23,847 nucleotides of DNA, from positions 1-23,847 of the forward strand of contig CAZGDV010000042.1 in assembly GCA_964524995.1 (NCBI GenBank). The letters are read 5' to 3'. Under the pieces are notes generated by a model. That model made no database searches, was not told the origin of the DNA, and saw only the letters and a list, made by a program, of their open reading frames with translations. Within the stretch, counting starts at the first letter, position 1, and the number at the start of each line of letters is the position of its first letter. The position numbers were made by a program, and so were the translations under genes. This stretch comes from CAZGDV01 sp964524995. Its GTDB lineage: Bacteria > Chloroflexota > Dehalococcoidia > SZUA-161. Below are positions 7,367 to 16,281 of this stretch, one piece after another.

Positions 7367-8032
7367 ATGGTCAAGCCGAGGGTAACGGAGACCGACGAAG
7401 GCATTACCGGCGAGTTCGAAGTCCGGATGTACGACCAGATGCAGCGCAGCCTCAGGGACAAGGGTTATATGGAGACCGAGGATGTCATTGAGGCGGGCGT
7501 CAACTCGGGACTGGCCCTCGAGATCGGGCCCGGCCCTGGCTATCTGGGCCTCGAGTGGTTGAAAAGCACGGAGGGGACCACGCTCAAGGGTCTGGAGATC
7601 AGCGACGAAATGATAGCGGTGGCCGAGAAGAACGCGAAGGAGTATGGCTTGCAGAACAGGGTCCAGTACGTGAAGGGAGATGCCCGCAAGCTGCCCTTCG
7701 AAGATGCGTACTTCGACGGCGTCTTCACCAATGGCTCGATGCACGAGTGGGCAGAGCCCGAGGAGGTGATGAACGAGGCCTTCAGGGTACTGAAGCCCGG
7801 AGGCACCTTCTTCATCAGCGACCTGAGGCGCGACATGAACCCTCTGGTGAAGTGGTACCTGTGGTTCATGGCAAAGCCCAAGGAGAGCAGGCCAGGATTA
7901 ATATCTTCCATCAACGCAGCCTACACACCCGGTGAGCTTCGCGTACTCGTGGACAGAACCGCGTTGAAGGGAAGCAGAGTCGGCAGCAACTGGATCGGCG
8001 TAATGGTCAGCGGCTGGAAGCCGATGGAGTAG
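7367..8032 (+). CDS. Class I SAM-dependent methyltransferase (C)
   Basis: A 221-residue methyltransferase. Motif I is ALEIGPGPGYLGLEW, the acidic residue is in LKGLEISDEM, the adenine-binding region is VKGDARKLPFEDAYFDGV, and the post-motif is AFRVLKPGGTFFISDLRRDM. The GDA...LPF...FD pattern is typical of small-molecule C- or O-methyltransferases (Methyltransf_11/25 type). GGAGGGTGAC immediately precedes ATG 7367; an upstream start at 7331 lacks a ribosome site. It is transcribed away from tetR and shares its control region, so it may belong to the same response. It is less similar to methyltransferases A and B than they are to each other. Acceptor unknown. Confidence 0.87.
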   Translation: MVKPRVTETDEGITGEFEVRMYDQMQRSLRDKGYMETEDVIEAGVNSGLALEIGPGPGYLGLEWLKSTEGTTLKGLEISDEMIAVAEKNAKEYGLQNRVQYVKGDARKLPFEDAYFDGVFTNGSMHEWAEPEEVMNEAFRVLKPGGTFFISDLRRDMNPLVKWYLWFMAKPKESRPGLISSINAAYTPGELRVLVDRTALKGSRVGSNWIGVMVSGWKPME

Positions 8033-8370
8033 ACCTGCCGCGTTGCGCACCACTGTGATGCGACCGCCCTCCTCACGAAAGGGCACGCTTCCTGGTGGCT
8101 CTGACCACGACCGCCAGTACCATGCCGACGAAGGCCAAGGCGGCCACAGGGGCGAGCACGCGTCTTGGCCAGCGTTGAGTTGTAGCTCGGTATCCTGATT
8201 CTCTCATCGCGAGGGGGGCTTGACGTTGTCCCCGTCTCCTGTCCCGGGCAACATGGGTAGCCCATCTTACACTAGACAAGACGCAAGGGGCCCCGCTTTG
8301 GTTCCATCTGTAGGCTGGGTGAGTCGTACAGAGTCACGGGCTGGTTCGAGGCAATGCGGTCTATGTGCGG
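8033..8370. other. Intergenic region between convergent genes
   Basis: 338 bases between the stop of methyltransferase C and the stop of the DegV-family gene. Apart from a weak minus-strand reading frame (8073-8207) I see no RNA gene, no strong hairpin terminator and no promoter. GGGGCCCC at about 8288 is a short palindrome only. Confidence 0.5.
8073..8207 (-). CDS. Possible single-span membrane mini-protein
   Basis: A 44-residue frame from ATG 8207: a basic N terminus (TTQRWPRR), one hydrophobic stretch (VLAPVAALAFVGMVLAVVV), then RATRKRALS. The basic-hydrophobic-basic layout is what a small membrane protein looks like. There is no ribosome site or promoter in front, and GC-rich DNA makes such frames by chance, so this is a weak call. 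Confidence 0.25.
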   Translation of the reverse strand: MRESGYRATTQRWPRRVLAPVAALAFVGMVLAVVVRATRKRALS

Positions 8371-9231
8371 CTAGTCGGTATAGAATCCCATGCCGACGAT
8401 GCCGGGGCCGGCGTGGACTCCCATGCCGGGCGTGAACTCCGTGAGATGGAGTTCCGTACAGTTGAACCTGCGTCCGATCTCGTCTCTGAGCTTCTCCCCC
8501 TCCTCGAGTTCGTCGGCGTGGCAGGTGACCACGTGTACCGGCTTGTCACCTACCCTCTCACTCATCAGGTCGAGAAGGCGCTTGATGGCCTTTGCCCTGG
8601 TTCGAGGCCGGGCGACGCCGGTCGTCTCGCCTACCAGCGGGGAGTGTTCGACTACGGGCTTCATGTCGAGCAGCGCCCCCGCCCAGGCGGCGGCCCTTGC
8701 CACCCTGCCTGTTCGCGCGAGGTAGTAAAGCGTGTCAACCATGGCGAGGAAGTTTGCCCGCTGCATCACGCTCCGGGCGACGTCGATGGCCTCATCCAGG
8801 TCGGCTCCTCGACTGGCTGCCCGGGCAGCCTCCAGCACTATCAGGCCTAAAGCGCCCGCCGTTGCCCGGCTGTCGAACACCTCGATCCTGGTGTCCGGCA
8901 TTGTCTCCTTCGCCTGTTCTCTTGCCAGCATGGCTGTGTCATAGGTCATGCTCTGGAGACTGGTGAGTGTTATGCAGAGTATGTTCTCCGTCGTCTGGCC
9001 CAGGTGCGCGAAGCATTCCAGGAAATCGCCCGCGGAAGGTGTTGACGTAGTCGGGAGCTCTTCCCGCCTGCGCATTATCTGGTAGACCTCATTGGGGGTT
9101 ATGTCAATGCCGTCCCTGTATGTCTTGCCGTTATGGACTATCAGGATGGGGATGACAGAGACGTCGTACTGCTTGAATAGCTCTTGTGGCAGGCAACAGG
9201 TGCTGTCGGCGACGACCGCGACTTTGCTCAT
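8371..9231 (-). CDS. DegV-family fatty-acid-binding protein
   Basis: A 286-residue cytosolic protein of the DegV/FakB type. These hold one fatty acid and, in firmicutes, present it to the kinase FakA. It shows VADSTCCLP at the N terminus, PTTSTPSAGDF (60-70, the family TSxPS loop), ITLTSLQSMTYDTA, VFDSRATAGALGL, LYYLARTGRV, and the closing HAGPGIVGMGFY that lines the lipid head group. Length is typical. AGGGAG lies upstream of ATG 9231 and a separate promoter lies 42 bases further. No fakA-like kinase is in the window, so the partner is elsewhere or the protein acts as a lipid carrier. Confidence 0.9.
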   Translation of the reverse strand: MSKVAVVADSTCCLPQELFKQYDVSVIPILIVHNGKTYRDGIDITPNEVYQIMRRREELPTTSTPSAGDFLECFAHLGQTTENILCITLTSLQSMTYDTAMLAREQAKETMPDTRIEVFDSRATAGALGLIVLEAARAASRGADLDEAIDVARSVMQRANFLAMVDTLYYLARTGRVARAAAWAGALLDMKPVVEHSPLVGETTGVARPRTRAKAIKRLLDLMSERVGDKPVHVVTCHADELEEGEKLRDEIGRRFNCTELHLTEFTPGMGVHAGPGIVGMGFYTD

Positions 9232-9272
9232 TGCGACGCACTCCCTGAGCGTAATCCGGACACGGGAGCACT

Positions 9273-9301
9273 ATCGTATCAGGAAAGCTTCGGCTTTGCA
9301 A
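9273..9301 (-). promoter_or_regulatory. Promoter for the DegV-family gene
   Basis: On the minus strand: TTGCAA (9296-9301), 17-base spacer, TACGAT (9273-9278). It sits between the kinase stop (9336) and the DegV start (9231), so DegV need not depend on read-through from the kinase gene. Confidence 0.55.
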
Positions 9302-9335
9302 ACAAGGAGTTCGCAGGAATGTGACAGACATGCAG

Positions 9336-12300
9336 CTATGTATTCTGCCGGGTGTCAAGGGGAATAGAGAATCCGAACGTGGCGCCCCTGCCCGGCTGGC
9401 TCTTCACCCAGATGCGACCGCCGTGGAGCTGCACGAGCATCTTGCATAGGTGGAGCCCCAACCCCAGGCCGCTCAGCCTGTCGCTGTCGTCGAGCCTCTG
9501 ATATGGCTCGAAGAGGCGGTTCTGGCTGTCCTTGGGTATCCCGGGCCCGGTATCTTTTACTTCGACGATCAGGTTGCCCTTGTCAGGCTTGGCCCGCAGG
9601 GTGATCTTGCCGCCCTCGGGCGTGAACTTCAGTGCGTTGTTGAGGAGGTTGTGTACGACCTGTCGCAACCTTACTTTGTCGCCGCTGAGAATCAAGGGCG
9701 ACGCGGGCAGCTGTGATACCAGAGACAGATTCCGGCTTGAGGCAACAGGAGAGACGTCGTTGAGAATCTCCCACAGCAGTTGTGCAATGTCGAGCCTCTC
9801 CGGCTGGAGCTGTAGCATCCCTATCTCACCTTTGGCCATGTCGAGCAGCTCGTCGATCCGGCTGTTCAGATTCTGGGCGCCTCTGCTTATGTTCCTGGCC
9901 AGACTGAGGAGCGGCTCCCCCTTTGCCTGCGACTCCAGCACTTGGCTGGAGATGACCATTGGGGTGAGCGGCGTCTTGAGTTCGTGGGCCAGGGCTCTGG
10001 TGAACTCGACGCGCCTGTTCATCTCCTCCTCTAGTCTCTGCCGCAGGTTCCGCTCCTGGTCGTAGAGCTCTTGCAGCTTCTCCTCCATCTCCTTGCGCTC
10101 GGTGATGTCGTAGAAGCCGGAGAACAGGCATTGCTCTCCCTGGAACGTTAGCGGCACGATGGTGACTATTGCCCAGAGAGACTGCCCGTCAGCCCTCTTC
10201 ACCTGCAGCTCGTAGTCCGCTACGCGGCCATCGCGCGAGAGCGTGTCCAAGATGGCTTTGCGGTCTTCGGGATTGGCGTAGAAGTCAGGTGCTCTCTGTC
10301 CAATGAACTCGTCGCGGGGGATGCCAAGTGCTATGCACAGCGACTCGTTGGCATACAGGATCAGGCCATCCGAGCCGCTGCTTATGAGCACGGGTATCGG
10401 CATGGCCTCTGCAATCGCGCGGAAGCGCTTCTCGCTACCCTTCAAGGCCAACTCGGCCCGTTCATGCTGAAGGATCTCATCCCGGAGACGTTCGTTGGCT
10501 GCCGTCAGCTCTGCCGTGCGCTCTTTCACAAGCTCCTCTAGACTGTAGCGGTACCGTGCCAGTTCCTCCTCGGCGCGCTTGCGCTCGGTTATGTTCTGGG
10601 TTACCTCGACGGCACCAACCGTTCTGCCATGCTCGTCCAGCACGGGATAGCCATGGACGCTCCACATCCGCCCATCCGGAGTCCCCAGTTCTCCCTGTTC
10701 GGCTTGGCCGCTTGCGAGCGCTTTGACCACGGGGCATTCTTTGCATGGCTCTGAACGGCCGTGCCACACCTCATAGCAGTGATGTCCGGCCAGTTCTTCG
10801 CAGGTCGTATTGACTGAGGCCGCAGCGGCATCGTTTGCCCACTTTATCCTCAGACTCGTGTCCATGTGAGTGATCAACTCGGAAACGCTCTCCAGTACTA
10901 AAGTTTTCTCGCGCTCCGACTTCTGTAGTGCTGCCACAGCGTGTCTACGCTCGGTGATGTCCGAAGCGGTGAACATCAAGCCCCTCGCGCGATCCGCCGG
11001 ATCGACTGCTGTTGAGTGGACCAGGACGTCGATGATGGAACCGTCCTTGCGCTTCCACTGTGTCTCTACCGTCGCGATCGCGTTCTCAGCCAGTTGCCTT
11101 TTTATGTCCCTTCTCACTCGGTCGAACTCTTTGCGGGTAGGGTACAAGACGCTCGTGTCATCTCCTATGACTTCTTCGGGAGTGTACCCGATCATCTCGG
11201 AAAGCCTGTTGTTCGCGGAGGAGATAACGCGATTTCGGATGACTCCAATGCCGGTGGGAGCCACACGCAACAGGCTGCTCAACCTCGATTCCCTATCGCG
11301 GAGCGCATTCTCGGTGGCCTTTCGCTCCGTTACGTCGGTCGCGATGTGGATCACCTTCGATAGTCGGCCCGCCTCATCGATGACCGGCGTGGTAGAGACC
11401 AGGAATGTACCATCGAGTGCCTCTATCTCCATCTGGGCGGTCTCCAGCTTGCCACTGGAAAGCATGACTACGAGCGGGCAGCCATCGGGAGGCCCAGCGG
11501 ATTCGGGGTCGTGGAACACCTGGTAGCATTTCCGCCCTATCAGGGCCTCTCTCGCTTTGCCCGTGGCCTCGACCGTTGCACGGTTGGCTGTTAGTATCGT
11601 ATGTTCCGGGTCGATGGTCATCGCCGGATTGCCTATAGCCTCGAAGATATCCTCCCACTCGCGCCGGGCACGCTGCAACTGCTGCTCGGACCTCAGGCGG
11701 GCTATGGCCCCCCCGATCTGGGCTGCTATGGCCTCGAGGACGGCACGTGAACGTGCTGGGATTTCATCAAGGGTGTGTGAAGAAACGTTGAGGCAGCCTA
11801 TCACTCGGCCCTCGTGAAATAGGGGCATTATGGCGATCGCACGTGGTCCCTCCAAGCGCTCCGCGTCGCTCGGCGACATTCCCAGGGCTGAATAGTCGGC
11901 GTAGACCGATTTCCCTGCCATTATCAACTTCACATTAGGCGCTTCAGTGTCATAGTGCCCTACTGCCCTGACGAAATCGGGAGAAAGGCCCCGGTGGTGT
12001 ACCAAATCCAGTGTCCCCGACTCGTCGTCGAGCAGATAGACCCCGCCGCAGTCCAGCTGAGACACGGCGAGCGCGGTCTCCAGGCATGCGCGCAACCCAT
12101 CGTCGAGAGTCGCTGCGGAGCTGAGCCTCGTGGCGAGGTCGCGCTGGGTGTTTAGGAGTAACTCGGCCCGCTTGCGCTCGGTAATGTCCTTCAGAATGCC
12201 TGTCAACCCGACTACCCTGCCGTCCTGCCGCAACGGCGTTGCGCTGAACATCACCTGGACCTCGTGCCCATCCTTGTGACGTACGGGCACCTCGTCCCTC

Positions 12301-12950
12301 ACGCTCTTGCCCGACATCACCTCCTGCACCATTTCTGTGACTCTCGCTAGAGTCTGGTCGGATAGCATCGAAGAGAAGTGTGTGCCAATCAACTCCTCGC
12401 GCTGGTAGCCGAACATCTTGGCGAGGGATTCGTTCACGAACACGAATTCGCCGCTTGCGTCCACCTGGTAGATGCCGTCAACCGAAGTCTCGATGATGGC
12501 CCTGTGCCTCTCCTCGCTTGCTCGTAAGGACTCTCTGAGCTTCGCCTCTTTGGTCATGTCGCTGATGAGTAGGCCGAGTCCGTCGCCGACTTTGAAGGCC
12601 TTGACGCTGAGTCGGAGGCCGCCGAACTCTTGTGGTACTACTTCTTCGGCGAAAAAGGGCTGGCCTGTTTCGATCACCCGGACATATGCATCGTATCTTC
12701 CTGTCTCCCTGATCCCCGGCATCAGGTCGAGCAGGTTCTTTCCGATGCCCTTTATGGCTACCTTGTTCGACAGATTCACGAGCCGCAGTACAGAGGGGTT
12801 CATGCCGATGAGGTTGAGGGTTCTGTCGAAGAGCACGAAGCCATCGACGGAAGCGTCCGCGAAGGCGCTGAGGGTGGTTTCCCAATCGTGTACGTGCTGA
12901 TCGATGGCCGTCTGGACAATGCTTGCTTTGTGTGCGGCCTGCTTCGCCAT
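9336..12950 (-). CDS. Multi-PAS/GAF sensor histidine kinase
   Basis: A 1204-residue cytosolic hybrid-free kinase. Order by eye: PAS (about 22-138, degenerate), PAS (143-260), GAF (265-420), PAS (430-545), PAS (553-668), PAS (678-792), coiled coil (792-840), PAS (838-953), then HisKA and HATPase. Most PAS units end in DITERK or TERK. The phosphorylated His is H989 in ALAHELKTPL; the N box is NLLNNALKFT (1101-1110), G1 DTGPGIP (1133-1139) and G2 GLGLGL (1161-1166). Two PAS units carry a Cys pattern (KCYQVFH...GCPL; HCYEVWH...CKECPV). ATG 12950 follows GGAGGAGGGG; a longer frame to 13136 is discussed separately. The 295 bases upstream hold TTGACA boxes (13115-13120, minus) but no good -10. No receiver domain or response regulator is nearby. 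Confidence 0.93.
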   Translation of the reverse strand: MAKQAAHKASIVQTAIDQHVHDWETTLSAFADASVDGFVLFDRTLNLIGMNPSVLRLVNLSNKVAIKGIGKNLLDLMPGIRETGRYDAYVRVIETGQPFFAEEVVPQEFGGLRLSVKAFKVGDGLGLLISDMTKEAKLRESLRASEERHRAIIETSVDGIYQVDASGEFVFVNESLAKMFGYQREELIGTHFSSMLSDQTLARVTEMVQEVMSGKSVRDEVPVRHKDGHEVQVMFSATPLRQDGRVVGLTGILKDITERKRAELLLNTQRDLATRLSSAATLDDGLRACLETALAVSQLDCGGVYLLDDESGTLDLVHHRGLSPDFVRAVGHYDTEAPNVKLIMAGKSVYADYSALGMSPSDAERLEGPRAIAIMPLFHEGRVIGCLNVSSHTLDEIPARSRAVLEAIAAQIGGAIARLRSEQQLQRARREWEDIFEAIGNPAMTIDPEHTILTANRATVEATGKAREALIGRKCYQVFHDPESAGPPDGCPLVVMLSSGKLETAQMEIEALDGTFLVSTTPVIDEAGRLSKVIHIATDVTERKATENALRDRESRLSSLLRVAPTGIGVIRNRVISSANNRLSEMIGYTPEEVIGDDTSVLYPTRKEFDRVRRDIKRQLAENAIATVETQWKRKDGSIIDVLVHSTAVDPADRARGLMFTASDITERRHAVAALQKSEREKTLVLESVSELITHMDTSLRIKWANDAAAASVNTTCEELAGHHCYEVWHGRSEPCKECPVVKALASGQAEQGELGTPDGRMWSVHGYPVLDEHGRTVGAVEVTQNITERKRAEEELARYRYSLEELVKERTAELTAANERLRDEILQHERAELALKGSEKRFRAIAEAMPIPVLISSGSDGLILYANESLCIALGIPRDEFIGQRAPDFYANPEDRKAILDTLSRDGRVADYELQVKRADGQSLWAIVTIVPLTFQGEQCLFSGFYDITERKEMEEKLQELYDQERNLRQRLEEEMNRRVEFTRALAHELKTPLTPMVISSQVLESQAKGEPLLSLARNISRGAQNLNSRIDELLDMAKGEIGMLQLQPERLDIAQLLWEILNDVSPVASSRNLSLVSQLPASPLILSGDKVRLRQVVHNLLNNALKFTPEGGKITLRAKPDKGNLIVEVKDTGPGIPKDSQNRLFEPYQRLDDSDRLSGLGLGLHLCKMLVQLHGGRIWVKSQPGRGATFGFSIPLDTRQNT

Positions 12951-13245
12951 TACCCCTCCTCCGCCGATGGATCCAGCGTGACCGTTGGGGGTGGATATCT
13001 CAGAAGCGGCATCCACAAACCCGGGGGATGCCGGTATCAGCAGTCCGACAACAGCGAGCTGAGAGATGCGCAACGACATGCGGCACTCTGCAACTGCTAC
13101 AGGGGTCTGCCTTCTGTCAAAGGCAGAGCGAACCAACGGAACGACGGTGTACTCGGGCAGTGTGTTCCGACACTACTTTCTCATGCCGCGCCAAGGGCTG
13201 TCAAGTGAGGGGGCGAGGGACAGGTGCGACTACTGATCGCGTTGA

Positions 13246-14697
13246 CTACCGCCTGGAGACTCCGAAGTGCTCGCTGTACTCGACCAGGCGGGCCAGTGCC
13301 CTGGCTGCTCTCTCGGGGCTGGGATATGGGTAGATGCTGCTCTCGAGCAGCTTTTCGGAGACCTTGCCCTTGACTATGGAGCCGCTCACCATCCTGGAGA
13401 GGAGAACCGGTTTCCGGTGTCGCTTCATCAGCTCCAGCAGTCGGTCCAGGTCGTCGACCTCTTGTCGCTCGGACTCTGCCATCAGCCGGTCGTACGCGCC
13501 CTTGGCCATGTCAGGTATGGACATGAGTCCGGCGAGGCCACCCACCATCCCGATGCCGCCTACGACCATGACGGCATCCACGTTGTCATCTTCGAGCAGG
13601 GGCCATATGCAGGGGTAGATGACAGGATCGCCGCCGGGATCTATAGGGTTGCCGCGCGACCAGCGTGTTGACATTAGAGAGTCGAGCTTGTCAATGGTCC
13701 GGGCGGAGAACCGGGCCATCTCGAGGCCATGCCTCCTGAGCGAATCGGTCGATATTACGCCCAGCCCCCCTCCCATGGATATGACGCCCACGCGCCTGCC
13801 GCGAGGCAGGGGCTGCGCCGCGAAGGCCAGGCCGGTATCCACAAGATCGCTGATCTCGTCTACCCTGATCACGCCCGATTGTTTGAAGGCCGCTGCCGCC
13901 GCCGAGTCGGAGCCGGAGAGCGCGGCACTATGCGAGCGTGCGGCACGCGATCCCTCGGCCGAGCGACCCGACTTGAGGACAATCATTGGCTTCTTCTGCG
14001 TTATCTCCCTGGCGAGCTGCAGGAAGCGCTTCGCCTCGCGCAGGCCTTCGATGTATCCCAATATCACCTGAGTGTTGTCATCCTGCGCCAGGTACTCCAT
14101 GAACTCCTCGAGGTGTACATCCGCCTCGTTACCTGTGTTGATGTACTTGCTGAAGCCCAGGCCTGCCTCCCAGCCGTTGGCGATCACGGCGATGCCCATG
14201 TTGCCGCTTTGGGTGATTATGGTAGCCGGGCCCTTCCTCACTCGCATCTTGAACGGTATGGTGTAGAAGTTGGAGTGCGCGTCGAAGTGGCCCATGCAGT
14301 TGGGCCCGATGAAGCGCGTCCCTCCCCTCCTCGCGATATCGACGACCTGCCGCTCGAGCTTGGCTCCCTCCTCCCCGGTCTCGGAGAATCCACCCGAGAT
14401 GATGAGGGCACCCCCCACACGCTTCTGTGCGCATTCTTCCATGGTCGGGGGCACCAGCTCGGCACCGGTGGCGATTACGGCCATGTCGACGGGCGCTGGT
14501 ATCTCCCTCAGGCTGGGGTATGCCTTGACGCCGAGCACCTCGCTCTGCTTCCTGTTCACGGGGTACACATCCCTGCCCCCGTCGGACAGGAGGCGGCTTA
14601 GTATGCCGAAACCCCATTTGCCGGGCACGTTGGAAGCGCCTACGACGGCCACGGACCTGGCGTCGAACAGGCCGTCTAGAGGGTGGTTGCTCTTCAT
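13246..14697 (-). CDS. NDP-forming acyl-CoA synthetase alpha-like (1)
   Basis: A 483-residue relative of the alpha subunit of ADP-forming acetate/acyl-CoA ligases, which exchange acyl-CoA and phosphate through a phospho-His. CoA-binding Rossmann domain about 8-145 (SVAVVGASNVPGKWG, VYPVN, IGPNCMG 130-136); second domain about 150-290 (TQSGNMG, TGNEADVHLEEF, catalytic-type His256 in RSHSAALSG); third domain about 300-480 (GRRVGVISMGGGLGV, NPIDPGGD). The ATP-grasp part is absent and no beta gene is adjacent. ATG 14697 with GGTGAG is preferred; it starts 10 bases after the stop of paralogue 2, so both are one operon. It shares the GASNxPGKWG signature and equal motif spacing with paralogue 2, showing tandem duplication. 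The acyl substrate is unknown. Confidence 0.88.
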   Translation of the reverse strand: MKSNHPLDGLFDARSVAVVGASNVPGKWGFGILSRLLSDGGRDVYPVNRKQSEVLGVKAYPSLREIPAPVDMAVIATGAELVPPTMEECAQKRVGGALIISGGFSETGEEGAKLERQVVDIARRGGTRFIGPNCMGHFDAHSNFYTIPFKMRVRKGPATIITQSGNMGIAVIANGWEAGLGFSKYINTGNEADVHLEEFMEYLAQDDNTQVILGYIEGLREAKRFLQLAREITQKKPMIVLKSGRSAEGSRAARSHSAALSGSDSAAAAAFKQSGVIRVDEISDLVDTGLAFAAQPLPRGRRVGVISMGGGLGVISTDSLRRHGLEMARFSARTIDKLDSLMSTRWSRGNPIDPGGDPVIYPCIWPLLEDDNVDAVMVVGGIGMVGGLAGLMSIPDMAKGAYDRLMAESERQEVDDLDRLLELMKRHRKPVLLSRMVSGSIVKGKVSEKLLESSIYPYPSPERAARALARLVEYSEHFGVSRR

Positions 14698-14707
14698 GCT
14701 CTCACCA

Positions 14708-16168
14708 CTAGGCACTAGGGGCTGTGGCCCTGTACTCGCTGTACTCCACCAGACGGGCGAGCGCTCTAGCCGCGCGGTCGGGCGTTGGATAGGGAGTCAG
14801 ATAGTAGTCCTGTAGCTTTCGATACAGGTCGCCGGGCTTGACCTCCGGCATGGCCATCGCCGAGAGTACTATCGGCTTCTGGTGCTGCTTCATGAGTTCG
14901 ACAATGGTGTCCAGATTCCTGAGAGACTCCTGTTGGACCGACTCCATGAGTTCATCCAATGGCATGGAGTAGTCTCTCTCCCATGGAGGCGTACTGACCA
15001 GGGCGGACAGACCGACGGGTGCCCATACCGGACCGGCGATGAGCACGGCATCGACGCTCTCGTCCTCCAGAAGTGGCACGAGACAAGGGTAGCTGAGGTC
15101 GCCGCTGGTATCCACCGGATTACCTCTCGACCATCTCCCCGACAGGACGGAGTCCAGCTTCCGCATGGTGGCCGGAGAGAGCTCGGGAAGCTCCAGACCA
15201 TGCCCTCTCAGCGTGTCGGCGGCGATCACGCCCAACCCGCCGCCCACCGTCAGCACTGCGACGCGCCTGCCGCGCGGCAGCGGCTGCCCCAGCAGCGCGA
15301 GCGACACGTCGATCAGGTCCCCCACCTCCTCCACCCTCACGACACCGGCCTGCCTGAAAGCCGCGTCGCAGACCTCGTCTGTGCCGGACAACGCGGCCGT
15401 GTGCGAGCAGCAGGCGCTGGCACCGCAGTCGGTGCGTCCCACCTTGAGAATCACGATGGGCTTGCTCTTCGATATCTCGGCGGCCAGGTCGAGGAATCTC
15501 CGGCTCTCTCTGAAACCCTCGATGTAGCCCATGATGAGCCTGGTGTCGTCGTCCTGGCCGAGGTATTCCAGATAGTCCTCGAAATGGAGGTCGGCCTCGT
15601 TTCCACTGCTGACGTATTTACCGAAGCCCAGCCCCGCCTCGTGCCCCATCGCCAGGACTATCAGACCGAGGTTGCCGCTCTGGGTTACGAAGGACACCGG
15701 CCCCTTTCTCATTGGCGGGAGATAGGGTGCGGTGAAAAGGTCTGCGGCTGTGTTTACGTGCCCCGCGCAGTTCGGGCCGATGAAGCGGATCCCACCCCTT
15801 CGGGCGATCTCGGCGAACTCGCGCTCCGCTCTGCTTCCGTCCTCGCCCGTCTCAGCGAAGCCGCCCGAGATGACGAGAGCCGCCTTGACGCCTTTCTTCA
15901 CGCACTCCTCCATGGCGGCGGGGAGCGCATCTGACGCGATCGTTATCACGGCGAAGTCGACGGGCCCGGGCACATCGAGAATGGACGGGTAGGCCGCCAC
16001 ACCCAGCACCTCTGTCCTGATCTTGTTTATCGGATAGACTTTGTGCACGCCCCTGGTGAGCAGGAGGTTGAGAATGTCACACCCCCACTTACCTGGGATG
16101 TTGGAGGCTCCGATCACTGCCGCCGATCGAGGATTGAAGAGGTAGTCGAGATGCTCGGTAAGCTTCAT
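14708..16168 (-). CDS. NDP-forming acyl-CoA synthetase alpha-like (2)
   Basis: A 486-residue paralogue of the downstream gene, with the same three domains. CoA-binding: SAAVIGASNIPGKWG, VYPIN, IGPNCAG (130-136). His domain: VTQSGNLG, SSGNEADLHFEDYLEYLGQD, His256 in CSHTAALSGTD. Third domain: GRRVAVLTVGGGLGVIAADT, NPVDTSGD. The residues before the His are SACC, an unusual Cys pair beside the active site. ATG 16168 aligns with the MK start of paralogue 1; a GTG at 16183 would add five residues, and neither has a good ribosome site. It is first in a two-gene operon with a clear promoter. No ATP-grasp domain is present. Confidence 0.88.
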   Translation of the reverse strand: MKLTEHLDYLFNPRSAAVIGASNIPGKWGCDILNLLLTRGVHKVYPINKIRTEVLGVAAYPSILDVPGPVDFAVITIASDALPAAMEECVKKGVKAALVISGGFAETGEDGSRAEREFAEIARRGGIRFIGPNCAGHVNTAADLFTAPYLPPMRKGPVSFVTQSGNLGLIVLAMGHEAGLGFGKYVSSGNEADLHFEDYLEYLGQDDDTRLIMGYIEGFRESRRFLDLAAEISKSKPIVILKVGRTDCGASACCSHTAALSGTDEVCDAAFRQAGVVRVEEVGDLIDVSLALLGQPLPRGRRVAVLTVGGGLGVIAADTLRGHGLELPELSPATMRKLDSVLSGRWSRGNPVDTSGDLSYPCLVPLLEDESVDAVLIAGPVWAPVGLSALVSTPPWERDYSMPLDELMESVQQESLRNLDTIVELMKQHQKPIVLSAMAMPEVKPGDLYRKLQDYYLTPYPTPDRAARALARLVEYSEYRATAPSA

Positions 16169-16223
16169 TGGCCGGATGTTCACTGCCGACAGGCTGCATC
16201 GTAGGTCGGCGAGTTACGTCAAG

Positions 16224-16252
16224 ATCATACAGTAAGGCACCATCCATTTCAA
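16224..16252 (-). promoter_or_regulatory. Promoter for CoA-ligase paralogues 2 and 1
   Basis: On the minus strand: TTGAAA (16247-16252), 17-base spacer, TATGAT (16224-16229), each one mismatch from consensus. Predicted leader is about 50 bases before ATG 16168. Confidence 0.7.
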
Positions 16253-16281
16253 CGTATGGGGGGTGAGAGTCGATGGCGTGA

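Noticed and set aside
14882..15934. 350-codon plus-strand frame
   Set aside because: Antisense shadow of CoA-ligase paralogue 2; Arg/His-rich and without motifs. The same holds for 13729-14601 opposite paralogue 1, 2527-3267 opposite the amidase, and 19-795 opposite argF.
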